A stretch of DNA of 64,000 nt from Salinicola halophyticus. GTDB lineage: Bacteria; Pseudomonadota; Gammaproteobacteria; Pseudomonadales; Halomonadaceae. Location of the stretch: positions 173,492-237,491 of the forward strand of contig NZ_PZJN01000007.1 of the NCBI RefSeq assembly GCF_003206695.1, given 5' to 3'. The position numbers and the translations under genes are program-made. Each line of letters begins with the position of its first letter. Positions within the stretch are counted from its first letter, which is position 1. The notes below the pieces were generated by a model. The model made no database searches. It saw nothing but the letters and a program-made list of their open reading frames with translations, and was not told the origin of the DNA. This document shows, piece after piece, positions 52,308 through 60,946 of this stretch.

Positions 52308-52959
52308 GTTCCAGCCCAACTTGATCGCGATCATCATCGTGGTCGCCACTATCGGCCTGGTGCCGTTGGCGGTGGTCACGATGACGGGCTTTCTCAAGAT
52401 TTCGGTAGTGCTGTTTCTGATCCGCAACGCCCTCGGCGTGCAGCAGACGCCGCCCAACCTGGTGCTCTACGGCATTGCGCTGATCCTGACGGTTTACATC
52501 ACAACGCCACTGATCGGGGAGATGGCCCACCAGTTCGAACAGCGCTCGGCAGGATTGGCCAACGTCGAGGAGATCAAGCAGACCGGCGAGGCGCTACGCG
52601 GGCCGTTGCAGGAGTATCTGTCCCGCTACGCCAGCGAGCGCGAGCGAGCATTTTTCATCGATGCCACCCGCACGCTGTGGTCGGACGAGGCGCGCGAAGA
52701 CCTGCAAAGCGATGATCTGATCGTGCTGATACCGGCTTTCGTCAGCTCCGAGTTGACCCGCGCCTTCGAGATCGGTTTCCTGCTCTACATCCCGTTTTTG
52801 ATCATCGACCTGATCGTCTCCAATGTGCTGATGGCGATGGGCATGATGATGGTTTCCCCGACACTGATCTCGATTCCGTTGAAGATCTTCCTGTTCGTGG
52901 CCGTGGACGGCTGGTCGCGACTCATGCATGGACTGATTCTGAGCTACGGAGGCGGCTAG
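52300..52959 (+). CDS. sctR: T3SS export apparatus protein SctR
   Basis: A 219-residue FliP-family membrane protein. Helices at the N-terminus (LIAIIIVVATIGLVPLAVVT) are followed by the family signature MTGFLKISVVLFLIRNALGVQQ, a periplasmic loop, and the C-terminal LIPAFVSSELTRAFEIGFLLY and DLIVSNVLMAMGMMMVSPTL signatures. Five copies form the core of the export gate with SctS and SctT. The ATG at 52300 overlaps the end of sctQ by eight bases; ATG 52282 is possible. Confidence 0.96.
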   Translation: MTEFQPNLIAIIIVVATIGLVPLAVVTMTGFLKISVVLFLIRNALGVQQTPPNLVLYGIALILTVYITTPLIGEMAHQFEQRSAGLANVEEIKQTGEALRGPLQEYLSRYASERERAFFIDATRTLWSDEAREDLQSDDLIVLIPAFVSSELTRAFEIGFLLYIPFLIIDLIVSNVLMAMGMMMVSPTLISIPLKIFLFVAVDGWSRLMHGLILSYGGG

Positions 52960-52960
52960 G

Positions 52961-53230
52961 ATGACGGACGACATTTTCCTCTCACTGATGAAAAACGCCC
53001 TGTGGACGGTGCTGCTGGTCTCGGCACCCGCACTGCTCGTGGCGATCGCCGTCGGTTTCGGTGTGGGTCTGTTGCAGGCGTTGACCCAGATTCAGGACCA
53101 GACACTGCCCCAGGCGGTCAAACTGGTGGCAGTGCTATTGGTGCTGATCGTCTCAGGCCCCCTGCTCGCTGGTCAGATCGTCAACATCACCGATCAGGTG
53201 TTGGATAATTTTGCCGCCTGGTCACGCTAG
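52961..53230 (+). CDS. sctS: T3SS export apparatus protein SctS
   Basis: An 89-residue, two-helix FliQ-family protein (VLLVSAPALLVAIAVGFGVG, LLQALTQIQDQTLPQAVKLV, VLLVLIVSGPLLAGQIVNIT). The length is exactly that of the family. Four copies join SctR and SctT in the export gate. It starts one base after the sctR stop. Confidence 0.96.
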   Translation: MTDDIFLSLMKNALWTVLLVSAPALLVAIAVGFGVGLLQALTQIQDQTLPQAVKLVAVLLVLIVSGPLLAGQIVNITDQVLDNFAAWSR

Positions 53231-53260
53231 GCTCGGCGCCAGCTTCAACGAGCCGCGCGC

Positions 53261-54079
53261 ATGAACTACGAAGATTTTGCTCAGTTCCTCACCGACTTCG
53301 CCTATCCACTGATAGCCGCGGCGGCGGTCGGTGTGGCGCGAGCACTGGGAATGGTGCTGGTCACACCCGCGTTCAATCGACTGGGACTGACCGGCATGAT
53401 CCGCTCCGCCGTGGCGGTGACGATCTCGATGCCGCTGATCGTGCCGCTTTTCGATGCGATGGTGAACGCGGAGACCTTGTCGACCTTCAGCGTCGCCGGC
53501 ATGGTGATCAAGGAACTGCTGGTCGGCGTCGCTATCGGCCTGGTGTTCGGCGTGCCGTTCTGGGCCGCCGAGGTCGCCGGAGAACTGATCGATCTGCAAC
53601 GCGGCTCGACCATGGCGCAGATCGTCGATCCAATGGGCGCCACGGAAACCGGGGTGACCTCGACGCTGCTGACGATCACGCTGCTGGCGCTGTTCTTCAT
53701 CACCGGCGGCTTCATGCTGCTGCTCGACGGCTTTTACCGCAGCTACGCCCTGTGGCCGGCGGTGGACTTCGTCCCGTTGATGTCGCAAACCTCGGCGATG
53801 GCCCTGCTCGGGCTGCTCGATCAGGTGATGGAAATCGGCGTGTTGATGATCGCCCCGCTGGTGATCGCGCTGCTGATCGCCGACCTGATGCTGGCCTACG
53901 TCGCCAGGATGGCGCCCAATCTCCACGCCTTCGATCTCTCGCTGCCGATCAAGAACCTGCTGTTCGCCTTCCTGATGCTGATCTACGTGGTCTTCCTGAT
54001 TCCGTTGATGGTGGATCAACTCGATATCGTCAATCTCAACATGGGCCGCCTCGAGGCCATTCTCGGCGCCATGCGATAG
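53261..54079 (+). CDS. sctT: T3SS export apparatus protein SctT
   Basis: A 272-residue FliR-family membrane protein with about six helices, for example MVIKELLVGVAIGLVFGVPF and AAEVAGELIDLQRGSTMAQI, where the conserved cytoplasmic loop AGELIDLQRG occurs. LSLPIKNLLFAFLMLIYVVF closes the chain. One copy caps the SctR pentamer. It is 30 bp after sctS. Normally sctU follows directly; here 3.7 kb separates them. Confidence 0.96.
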   Translation: MNYEDFAQFLTDFAYPLIAAAAVGVARALGMVLVTPAFNRLGLTGMIRSAVAVTISMPLIVPLFDAMVNAETLSTFSVAGMVIKELLVGVAIGLVFGVPFWAAEVAGELIDLQRGSTMAQIVDPMGATETGVTSTLLTITLLALFFITGGFMLLLDGFYRSYALWPAVDFVPLMSQTSAMALLGLLDQVMEIGVLMIAPLVIALLIADLMLAYVARMAPNLHAFDLSLPIKNLLFAFLMLIYVVFLIPLMVDQLDIVNLNMGRLEAILGAMR

Positions 54080-54253
54080 CCGTCTTCCGCCCCACTAAAG
54101 CCATACAGTCCGTTACTCAGCGTTTCGCCGCTGCCATCGGGTCGTCATCCGGCGCCTGAATACTGGAGACGTTTTCCCGCGATGCCGCCCCGTCCTTTTC
54201 ATGGATCGAACGTCGGCGTCCTCGAGCCAACGCCTTCCAGAGAGAACAAGCCG

Positions 54254-57200
54254 ATGCGCGTCAACGATGATGTCACCCTCGACAAAAGCACGATCTCGTC
54301 CGCCCCCACTCAAGCTTTCACCTCCGTGCTCAAGCTGGCGCAGAAGATGGCCGGGGATGGCGGCAAGGAGAAGGAAACTCTCGAGCCCGGCCGTCAGGAT
54401 TACGAGGACACGCTGAATTCTTTGGCGGTGGACATGGCGGAAGGCATCGACATCGACAAGCGCCGGGTTTCCAGCCTGACGGGAGACGCCGCAGACAAGT
54501 TCGAGAAGCTGGTCACCGCCGAGCTCAATGCCCAGCGCGCCGACGGCAAGAACCCCGACCTGTCCAAGGCGATCGACAACGCCAGGAAAGCGCTGTTCGA
54601 TCGCATCGGACATGCCCTCGACAACGCCGACCGCAACGCCGACAAGGGCCTCGATGTCTTCGAGGGCTACTGGAAGCGCCATGGCGGCGAAGAGGCCGCG
54701 ATCGACGCGGGTTATGACGCCTACGACGGTTTTCTGGCCGATAACACGCTGACCGACAACCCCGACTACGAGGACAAGCTCAATGCCCTGGCCTTGGGGA
54801 TGGCCGGCGGCACGCTGACCGACCAGCGCAAGATCCTGCATCTCGACTCATCGGACACGCTCTCCCAACTCTACAAGAATCTGATCCAGAACCGGATCGA
54901 TCAGGGCGACGATACTCAGGAAGCGATGGATCACGTCAACGACGATCTGCGCGAGCGCATCGACAGCGTCGGCGGTGGCGACGTCGGCAATGTCTTCGAC
55001 GGCTATTTCAAGCGTCACGGTGGCGAAGAGGACACCGAGGAGCTGGCCCAGGAGAGCTATCTGGCCAATCGCGACGAGGCCGACATCGCCTACGACGACA
55101 CGCTGAATTCGCTCTCCTCCGACATGGCCGAAGGCATCGATATCGACGACCGCAAGGTGAGACCGCTGACGGGAGACGCCGCCAACCAGTTCAGCCAGCT
55201 GGTGGCGTATCAGCTCGACCAGCAGCGTGAGCGCGGCGACGCCCCGGATCTCCAGGCGGCCATCGACGACGCCAAGAGCGATTTGCTTGACCGCACCGGC
55301 AACGCGCTAAGCAATACCGGAAAAGATAGCGATGACGGTCTCAACGTCTTCAACGGCTACTGGGATCGTCACGGCGGCAAGGACGACGCCATCAGCGCCG
55401 GTTATGCCGGGTACGACAATTTTCTCGCCGACAACACCGTGACAGATAACCCGAGCTACGAAGACAACCTCAACGCCCTGGCCTCTGCCATGGCCGGCGG
55501 CACGCTCACCGACAGCCGCAACATTCTGCATATCGACAGTTCTGAAACGCTGTCGCAGCTCTACCAGAACCTGATCGACAGCAAGGTCAGGGAGGGCGTC
55601 AACGCGAGCGATGCCGTGACTCAGGTCAACGATAATTTGCGCGCGCGAATCGGTAGTGCCGCGGGTGACGACGGCGACAAGGTCACCAATGTCTTCGACG
55701 GCTACTGGTCGAAGCACGGCGGCGAGACCAATACTCAACGCCTCGCGGATAATGCGGAGCTGGATACGGCGCGGCGCGATCACGACCTGCCAGTCTTCAG
55801 CGATGTCGACATTCAGTCGATGGAGACCAGCGAGACCGACCCGGACGACAGTTCACGCAAGTTGACCGTCAGCGAGCTGACCTGGCAGAACCTGATCAAG
55901 GACTGGAAGGCGGGCATCGAAGACGGCAGCATCGACAAGAACGACGAGCGCGCCCAGTTCTACCGAGCCCTGCGCGCCCAGGGTGCGCTCGAAAACGGTC
56001 TGGATCTGGTCGGACTCGACCTCTCCGAGGGACTGAGTCTCGATCACGCTAGCGGCGACGATCTGTCATCGGTCGTCGATGGCGAAAAACTCGATGCTCG
56101 TCTTGGCGACCTGTTTGCCTCCGAAGCCGTGCAGAAGGATTACGCATCGGCACAGACAGGCGCCGTCAGCAAGGTCGCCAACAAAGATGATATCGCCTCT
56201 CGGCTGGAGGAAACGGCGTTCAGCGAGGCGTACATCGATTACATCAACGACCTCCGCGAGAGCGGACAGGGCGAACTCGCCGAACAGGATATTTCGAAGA
56301 CCTACAATGCCCTCTCCACGCTATTCCCGGCGACCGAAGAGACCGACAAGGCAGCTGAATTCGCCCAGAATCTGCAGGTCGATTCGATGGTCACCGATCT
56401 CGACGACCTGATCGCCAATCCCGACCAGATCAACGATGCCAATACCGCGACCGCGACCCAGGACGTGGTCAAGACCGTTCTGACCGCACTCAAGCGCGCC
56501 GGTGTCGATATTCCACGACGCACGGCGGAGACGATCGATAAGTTCGTCAACGAATACCTCAACGATCAGCAGACGGCGAAGAACTTCGGCAAGGCGCTAC
56601 AGGAGCTTGGGGATCGCTTCCAGAAGAATGGCTCGATCACCCAAAAGGATATCGATGGTCTGATGAAGAACGGCGTCTACAAGGCGCTCAACGAAAAGAC
56701 CAATGGCGGCATGATGTCGCTGATCGGCACGCTCAACGGCAACGGCGCGCTGGGTTCGGCCGGCGGTCTGATCTCGCTCGCTTCGGGCATCTATCAGCTG
56801 GCCGGCAAGGGTGGTTCACTCGCCGACACCACCGAAGGACGCATGGCGATCGCCAAGGAATTCATCAGCTTCTTCGGCGCCAGCCAGCATTTCGTCAATC
56901 TCGGTAGCAACATCATCGACAAGGTTAATGGCACTAACGTCAATGCCATGCTGGGCCTCGACAAGACGCTGCCGCAGATCTGGGGCGACGACAAGGTCAA
57001 GGGTAAGGCACCCGCTCCCGATCCTCATACGTGGGAGCGTTTCAGCGACAACATGCAGCAGATCATCAAGGATGCTCCTGTCGGCGATCAGGAGACCCTG
57101 GCCAAGAAACTGGATATCTCCTATGACGACGCCGGGAAAGTCGTCAAAGGCGCCAAGGACGGATTCGCCAAGAACCCGGCATTGCCCGACGCCACCACGA

Positions 57201-57796
57201 CGACACGTTCCGTGAGCTCCTTCCTGAGGGTTCTGGATGGCGCAGCCAACTCGGCCACCGGCGCGCTGGATATCGCGCTCGGTGGGCTGATGATCAAGCG
57301 CGGCGCCGACAGTGGCGATGGTGCCACCATCGGCCAGGGCGCCGTGACCGTCGCCGCTGGTGCCTTCGGCCTTGCCGGGGGCGCTTCCTCGCTCGCGGCG
57401 CTCAAGGGTATTGCCGTTGCTCGCGCCGCCACCGGTCCGCTTTTCTGGGTATCTGCCGCACTGACGCTCGCGACGTTACCCTTCTCCATCATCCAGGACA
57501 TCAAGCGCACCAATGCACTCGAGAGCCATGAAGCCGATCTCAAGGATCTCTTCACGTCCCTGGACGAGGACGGTCTGCTGACCGAAGATGGCTTGAACCG
57601 CTACGAGTTTCTCGAAGAGTATATGCAGAACTACGGTCAGCGCGATGCGCCCGATGACCAGAGCATCTTCGAATACCGTAGCGACGAATACGCGTTCTAC
57701 ACTGAAGAGGGCCACCTGCCCGAATCGGGCTGGGACGATTTCAATCATGAGGATTACGCCGGTGACGGCAGCAACCTCGAGACTCAGATGGCTTGA
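54254..57796 (+). CDS. Large repeat protein, candidate HrpF/NopX/HrpK-like translocon protein
   Basis: An acidic protein of about 1180 residues between sctT and sctU. The N-terminus is short, polar and Ser/Thr-rich, as in secreted substrates. Residues about 50-510 are two copies of a 230-residue block; each block has an A unit (starting YEDTLNSLAVDMAEG at 50, YDDTLNSLSSDMAEG at 280) and a B unit (YEDKLNALALGMAGG at 172, YEDNLNALASAMAGG at 402), all carrying a GYW-x-RHGG-type motif. The C-terminal third has hydrophobic stretches, such as GALGSAGGLISLASG and VSAALTLATLPFSII. N-terminal repeats plus C-terminal hydrophobic segments are the plan of Xanthomonas HrpF and rhizobial NopX, and the C-terminal part resembles HrpK. 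Start ATG 54254 is chosen; 54182 is possible. Confidence 0.65.
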   Translation: MRVNDDVTLDKSTISSAPTQAFTSVLKLAQKMAGDGGKEKETLEPGRQDYEDTLNSLAVDMAEGIDIDKRRVSSLTGDAADKFEKLVTAELNAQRADGKNPDLSKAIDNARKALFDRIGHALDNADRNADKGLDVFEGYWKRHGGEEAAIDAGYDAYDGFLADNTLTDNPDYEDKLNALALGMAGGTLTDQRKILHLDSSDTLSQLYKNLIQNRIDQGDDTQEAMDHVNDDLRERIDSVGGGDVGNVFDGYFKRHGGEEDTEELAQESYLANRDEADIAYDDTLNSLSSDMAEGIDIDDRKVRPLTGDAANQFSQLVAYQLDQQRERGDAPDLQAAIDDAKSDLLDRTGNALSNTGKDSDDGLNVFNGYWDRHGGKDDAISAGYAGYDNFLADNTVTDNPSYEDNLNALASAMAGGTLTDSRNILHIDSSETLSQLYQNLIDSKVREGVNASDAVTQVNDNLRARIGSAAGDDGDKVTNVFDGYWSKHGGETNTQRLADNAELDTARRDHDLPVFSDVDIQSMETSETDPDDSSRKLTVSELTWQNLIKDWKAGIEDGSIDKNDERAQFYRALRAQGALENGLDLVGLDLSEGLSLDHASGDDLSSVVDGEKLDARLGDLFASEAVQKDYASAQTGAVSKVANKDDIASRLEETAFSEAYIDYINDLRESGQGELAEQDISKTYNALSTLFPATEETDKAAEFAQNLQVDSMVTDLDDLIANPDQINDANTATATQDVVKTVLTALKRAGVDIPRRTAETIDKFVNEYLNDQQTAKNFGKALQELGDRFQKNGSITQKDIDGLMKNGVYKALNEKTNGGMMSLIGTLNGNGALGSAGGLISLASGIYQLAGKGGSLADTTEGRMAIAKEFISFFGASQHFVNLGSNIIDKVNGTNVNAMLGLDKTLPQIWGDDKVKGKAPAPDPHTWERFSDNMQQIIKDAPVGDQETLAKKLDISYDDAGKVVKGAKDGFAKNPALPDATTTTRSVSSFLRVLDGAANSATGALDIALGGLMIKRGADSGDGATIGQGAVTVAAGAFGLAGGASSLAALKGIAVARAATGPLFWVSAALTLATLPFSIIQDIKRTNALESHEADLKDLFTSLDEDGLLTEDGLNRYEFLEEYMQNYGQRDAPDDQSIFEYRSDEYAFYTEEGHLPESGWDDFNHEDYAGDGSNLETQMA
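54401..55780 (+). repeat. Internal (A+B)x2 duplication in the large T3SS protein
   Basis: Four related coding units of about 320-365 bp start at 54401 (A1), 54767 (B1), 55091 (A2) and 55457 (B2). A1 resembles A2, and B1 resembles B2, more than A resembles B, so an ancient A/B duplication was followed by a later duplication of the pair. Confidence 0.88.
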
Positions 57797-57830
57797 GATT
57801 CGGCAGAAACCGACATGACACCATGAGCGC

Positions 57831-58880
57831 ATGAGCGAGCAACCTTCCGAAGAGAAGACACTACCGCCTTCGACGAAGAAACTTCGCGATGCGCGCAAAA
57901 AGGGCCAGGTCTCCAAAAGCGCGGATCTGGTCACGGCAATGGTGATGCTGGCCTGCACGCTTTACATCGCGGTCAGTGCCAGCGACATCATCGCACGCGT
58001 CCGGGGCCTGCTCGACACGACAGCGCAGCTCTATACCGAACCCTTCGACTCGCTATGGCCACGCCTGGTGGCGCAGGCGGGAGAGGTTTTGCTGCTGTCG
58101 GTGTTGCCGCTGGTGGCGCTCACTTTCGTGATCATCGTGCTGACTAACATCGTGGTCTCGCAGGGTTTCGTCTTCGCCACCGAACCGGTGCTGCCCAAAG
58201 CGGAGAAGATCGACCCGGTACAGGGTTTCAAGCGTATCTTCTCGGTGCGCGGCCTGACCGAGTTCCTGAAGTCGCTATTCAAGATGCTGGCCCTCGCCGT
58301 TGCGCTGGTCATCGTCTATCGGCTCGGTCTGCAATCGTTGATGGAATCCTCCAGTTGCGGCTTCGGTTGCATCCAGGGCACTTTCATCGATCTGTTGCAG
58401 CCACTGGTCATCACCGCACTGATCGCGTTCTTGCTGGTCGGGGGCTTCGACGTGATGTTGCAGCGCTGGTTGTTTCGGCGCGACCAGCGCATGACCAAAA
58501 CCGAACAGAAGCGCGAGCGCAAGGATCAGGAAGGCGATCCGACGATGAACCAGGAGCGCCGCAAACGCCGCCGTGAAATGCATCAGTTGAATGCCAAGGT
58601 CGGCGTACAACATGCCTCGATGATGATCGGCACCGAAGATGGTTGGTTGGTCGGCATCCGCTACGTGCGTGGCGAAACACCGGTACCGCTGGTCACCTGC
58701 AAGGCAGACCCCTCACAGGCGGCCGCTCTGCTGGTGAGCTCGATTCCTCGGCATATTCCGCGGTCGGCAGATGCGGAGCTGGCCAAGAGCATCGCCAGAC
58801 GCGCCGGCAATGGAGACCCGATTCCCGATGGGACCTTTCAGTCTGTCGCCGACCTGCTGGTGGCAGCCAAGCTGATATGA
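57831..58880 (+). CDS. sctU: T3SS export switch protein SctU lacking the NPTH cleavage motif
   Basis: A 349-residue FlhB/YscU-family protein. Residues 1-20 carry the family start (SEEKTLPPSTKKLRDARKKG), four membrane helices follow to about residue 215, then a basic linker (RDQRMTKTEQKRERKDQEGD) and the cytoplasmic domain. In other family members the autocleavage loop NPTH lies before a VGILY-x-RGETPLPLV segment; here that segment is present as VGIRYVRGETPVPLV, but the four residues are TEDG (58632-58643). The catalytic asparagine is therefore missing. The protein should still complete the export gate, yet cannot self-cleave by the known reaction. Confidence 0.95.
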   Translation: MSEQPSEEKTLPPSTKKLRDARKKGQVSKSADLVTAMVMLACTLYIAVSASDIIARVRGLLDTTAQLYTEPFDSLWPRLVAQAGEVLLLSVLPLVALTFVIIVLTNIVVSQGFVFATEPVLPKAEKIDPVQGFKRIFSVRGLTEFLKSLFKMLALAVALVIVYRLGLQSLMESSSCGFGCIQGTFIDLLQPLVITALIAFLLVGGFDVMLQRWLFRRDQRMTKTEQKRERKDQEGDPTMNQERRKRRREMHQLNAKVGVQHASMMIGTEDGWLVGIRYVRGETPVPLVTCKADPSQAAALLVSSIPRHIPRSADAELAKSIARRAGNGDPIPDGTFQSVADLLVAAKLI

Positions 58881-58892
58881 CAGTCAACGGAT

Positions 58893-59474
58893 TTATTGGC
58901 GGCATGCGACCCCGGGGTCACCATCTTTCAGCGTGCAGTCGATCCAACGCTGCAGATTGTCGACGGTTGCCGAATCGCGGTCATAGAGAAGGCGATACGT
59001 CATCGGCGCGACCACGCCATCGACGAGCTTGCAGATCGGCGGCGGCGTTTCGCCGCGGGAGAGGGCTCGATCGTGCAACGTCGTCATCAGGGATTCGCTA
59101 TAACGGCAGCAGCGCTCTCGCCGCTCGTCATGGGCGCTGGCCATGACGTCGTTGAGCGCGCGCTGACCCGGCACCGATGTCATTTCCTCGAGGTACTGTT
59201 GCCCCCAGGCCAGCAGGTCACCCGCAAGCGTGCCGGTATCCGCTGGATCCTCGTCGGGACGCATCCGCTCCACCGAGACGTCGGCCACCAGCTCCGAAAG
59301 ATTGCCCCAGCGACGATAGATCGTCGAAGGTGTAACCCCGGCGCGCTCGGCGATCTGCGGCACTGTCAGCTCGTCTCGAGCCTTGATGGTCTGCAGCTCG
59401 CGAACGGCTTGATGGACCGCTTCCTGCACGCGGGCGCTGCGCCCCCCTGGCCTAACGGCTTCCTTGATCGCCAT
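58893..59474 (-). CDS. TetR-family repressor
   Basis: A 193-residue regulator with an N-terminal helix-turn-helix (LTVPQIAERAGVTPSTIYRRWG, given in part) after a basic leader, and a C-terminal ligand domain of the TetR_C type containing the family-like segment LLAWGQQYLEEMTSVPGQRA. It is divergent from an MFS exporter across 175 bp with a palindrome that is a good operator candidate, so it most likely represses that pump and itself. Ligand unknown. It marks the right edge of the T3SS island, 12 bp after sctU on the opposite strand. Confidence 0.9.
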   Translation of the reverse strand: MAIKEAVRPGGRSARVQEAVHQAVRELQTIKARDELTVPQIAERAGVTPSTIYRRWGNLSELVADVSVERMRPDEDPADTGTLAGDLLAWGQQYLEEMTSVPGQRALNDVMASAHDERRERCCRYSESLMTTLHDRALSRGETPPPICKLVDGVVAPMTYRLLYDRDSATVDNLQRWIDCTLKDGDPGVACRQ

Positions 59475-59569
59475 GACTCTCTCCGCAAGCGCTGTTCGAT
59501 GAATCCAATCGACTAAAACCGGCGAAATGAAACCTGGTGCGGATAAGGTACATCCATCGTTCCGCTAGT

Positions 59570-59584
59570 AAACGCAAAGCGTTT
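59570..59584. promoter_or_regulatory. Candidate TetR operator
   Basis: aaacgc-aaa-gcgttt is a perfect 6-3-6 inverted repeat in the region shared by the divergent TetR and MFS genes. Confidence 0.5.
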
Positions 59585-59649
59585 GCTTTATTCGCCGGGC
59601 GCGGTCAGACTACCATTAACGCAAAATTTTAGCATTAACGGATTCCTCG

Positions 59650-60885
59650 ATGTCACCGCCTACCCCTTGCAGCTCGACCAATGTCTACCCCGCGCCCAGG
59701 CTCGGGTCGCTGGTCTATTACGCGGTATTGATGGTGACGTTCCTCGCCGCCTCGAGCGCTCCGACGCCGCTGTATCAGATCTACCAGTCGACCTGGCACT
59801 TCTCGACGACCTGGCTGACGCTGGTCTTCGCCAGCTACGTGTTCGCGCTGCTGTTGGCATTGCTCACCACCGGCTCGCTATCAGACTACATCGGCCGACG
59901 CCCGGTCGTCGCCATTGCCATCGTGGGCGAAATCCTGTCGTTGGGGTTGTTCCTGGTCGCCGACGGGCTTGCGTGGGTACTGGCGGCGCGAATCCTGCAA
60001 GGCATCGCCACCGGTATCGTAACCAGCGCGCTGGCGGCAGCGATGCTCGACAGCGATCATACCCGCGGCCCAGTGCTGGCCAGCATCGCGCCGCTGTCCG
60101 GGATGGGAATCGGTGCGCTCATCGCCGGCCTGCTGGTGACCTACGCCCCGGCGCCCATGCGCCTGGTCTACGGGGTCCTGATCGTCATGCTCGTCGTCAT
60201 GGGGCTGTGTCTGCGTCGGATCCCGGAGAGCGTAACGCCAAGGCCCGGCGCACTGGCGGCGCTTCGCCCCCGCGCGACAATCCCGCCCGCCGTGCGCGGT
60301 CCGCTGTTCCGGGTCATTCCGGCCGTGGTCTCGTCGTGGGCGCTGGGCGGCTTTTCGTTGTCGCTGGGGCCGACACTGGTGGGCACGATCAGCGGCGTAC
60401 ACAATCCGCTGGTAGGTTGCCTGATCACGTTTCTGCTGCCCTTCATCGGCGGCATCAGCGTGCTGATCCTGCGCGCCAAACCACCAAGGCTGGCCGTGCT
60501 GCTGGGCACCGCCTGTCTGATCGTCGGCATGGCCGGTCTGCTGCTGGGAGTCTATCTGGAGTCGGTTGCGATCCTGCTGGTGGGCACGGCGATCGCCGGT
60601 ATCGGCTTCGGCGCCGCGTTCATGGGCGCGATGCGCGTCGTCATGCCGCTGGCGCCGCCTACCGAACGGTCGGCGCTGATGGCCGCGTTCTACGTGATCT
60701 GTTACCTGTCGGCCAGCACCCTGGCGCTTTGCGGCGGCATCGCGACCCAACATTTCGGTCTGATCCCCACCACCTACGCCTATGGCAGCCTGGTGGCATT
60801 GCTATCCCTGGCGGCGTTTTTCGGCACCCTGACGCAGCGCCAACCCGAGGCCGAACCTCGGGCGAGATGCCATAGCCCGGCTTAG
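59650..60885 (+). CDS. MFS transporter (drug or metabolite efflux type)
   Basis: A 411-residue, 12-helix major facilitator. The loop 2-3 signature appears as GSLSDYIGRRPVVAIAIVGE, and motif C as the fifth-helix region ASIAPLSGMGIGALIAGLLV. It is divergent from the TetR-type gene, the common layout of efflux pumps. The export substrate cannot be told. The C-terminal tail is short and arginine rich. Confidence 0.85.
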   Translation: MSPPTPCSSTNVYPAPRLGSLVYYAVLMVTFLAASSAPTPLYQIYQSTWHFSTTWLTLVFASYVFALLLALLTTGSLSDYIGRRPVVAIAIVGEILSLGLFLVADGLAWVLAARILQGIATGIVTSALAAAMLDSDHTRGPVLASIAPLSGMGIGALIAGLLVTYAPAPMRLVYGVLIVMLVVMGLCLRRIPESVTPRPGALAALRPRATIPPAVRGPLFRVIPAVVSSWALGGFSLSLGPTLVGTISGVHNPLVGCLITFLLPFIGGISVLILRAKPPRLAVLLGTACLIVGMAGLLLGVYLESVAILLVGTAIAGIGFGAAFMGAMRVVMPLAPPTERSALMAAFYVICYLSASTLALCGGIATQHFGLIPTTYAYGSLVALLSLAAFFGTLTQRQPEAEPRARCHSPA

Positions 60886-60946
60886 CCACAGTCCCGCATA
60901 GCCCCAGTTCGTTTAGCCCTAGTTCGTTAAGCCACAGCCCCGCTTA
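60881..60946. repeat. Degenerate tandem repeat between the MFS and DUF533 genes
   Basis: About four imperfect copies of a 15-17 bp unit of the form tagccacagtcccgc/tagccctagttcgt fill the 60 bases between two convergent genes. Confidence 0.7.

Noticed and set aside
53222-54019. 265-codon minus-strand frame over sctT
   Set aside because: Histidine/glutamine/arginine-rich shadow of a confirmed export-gate gene.
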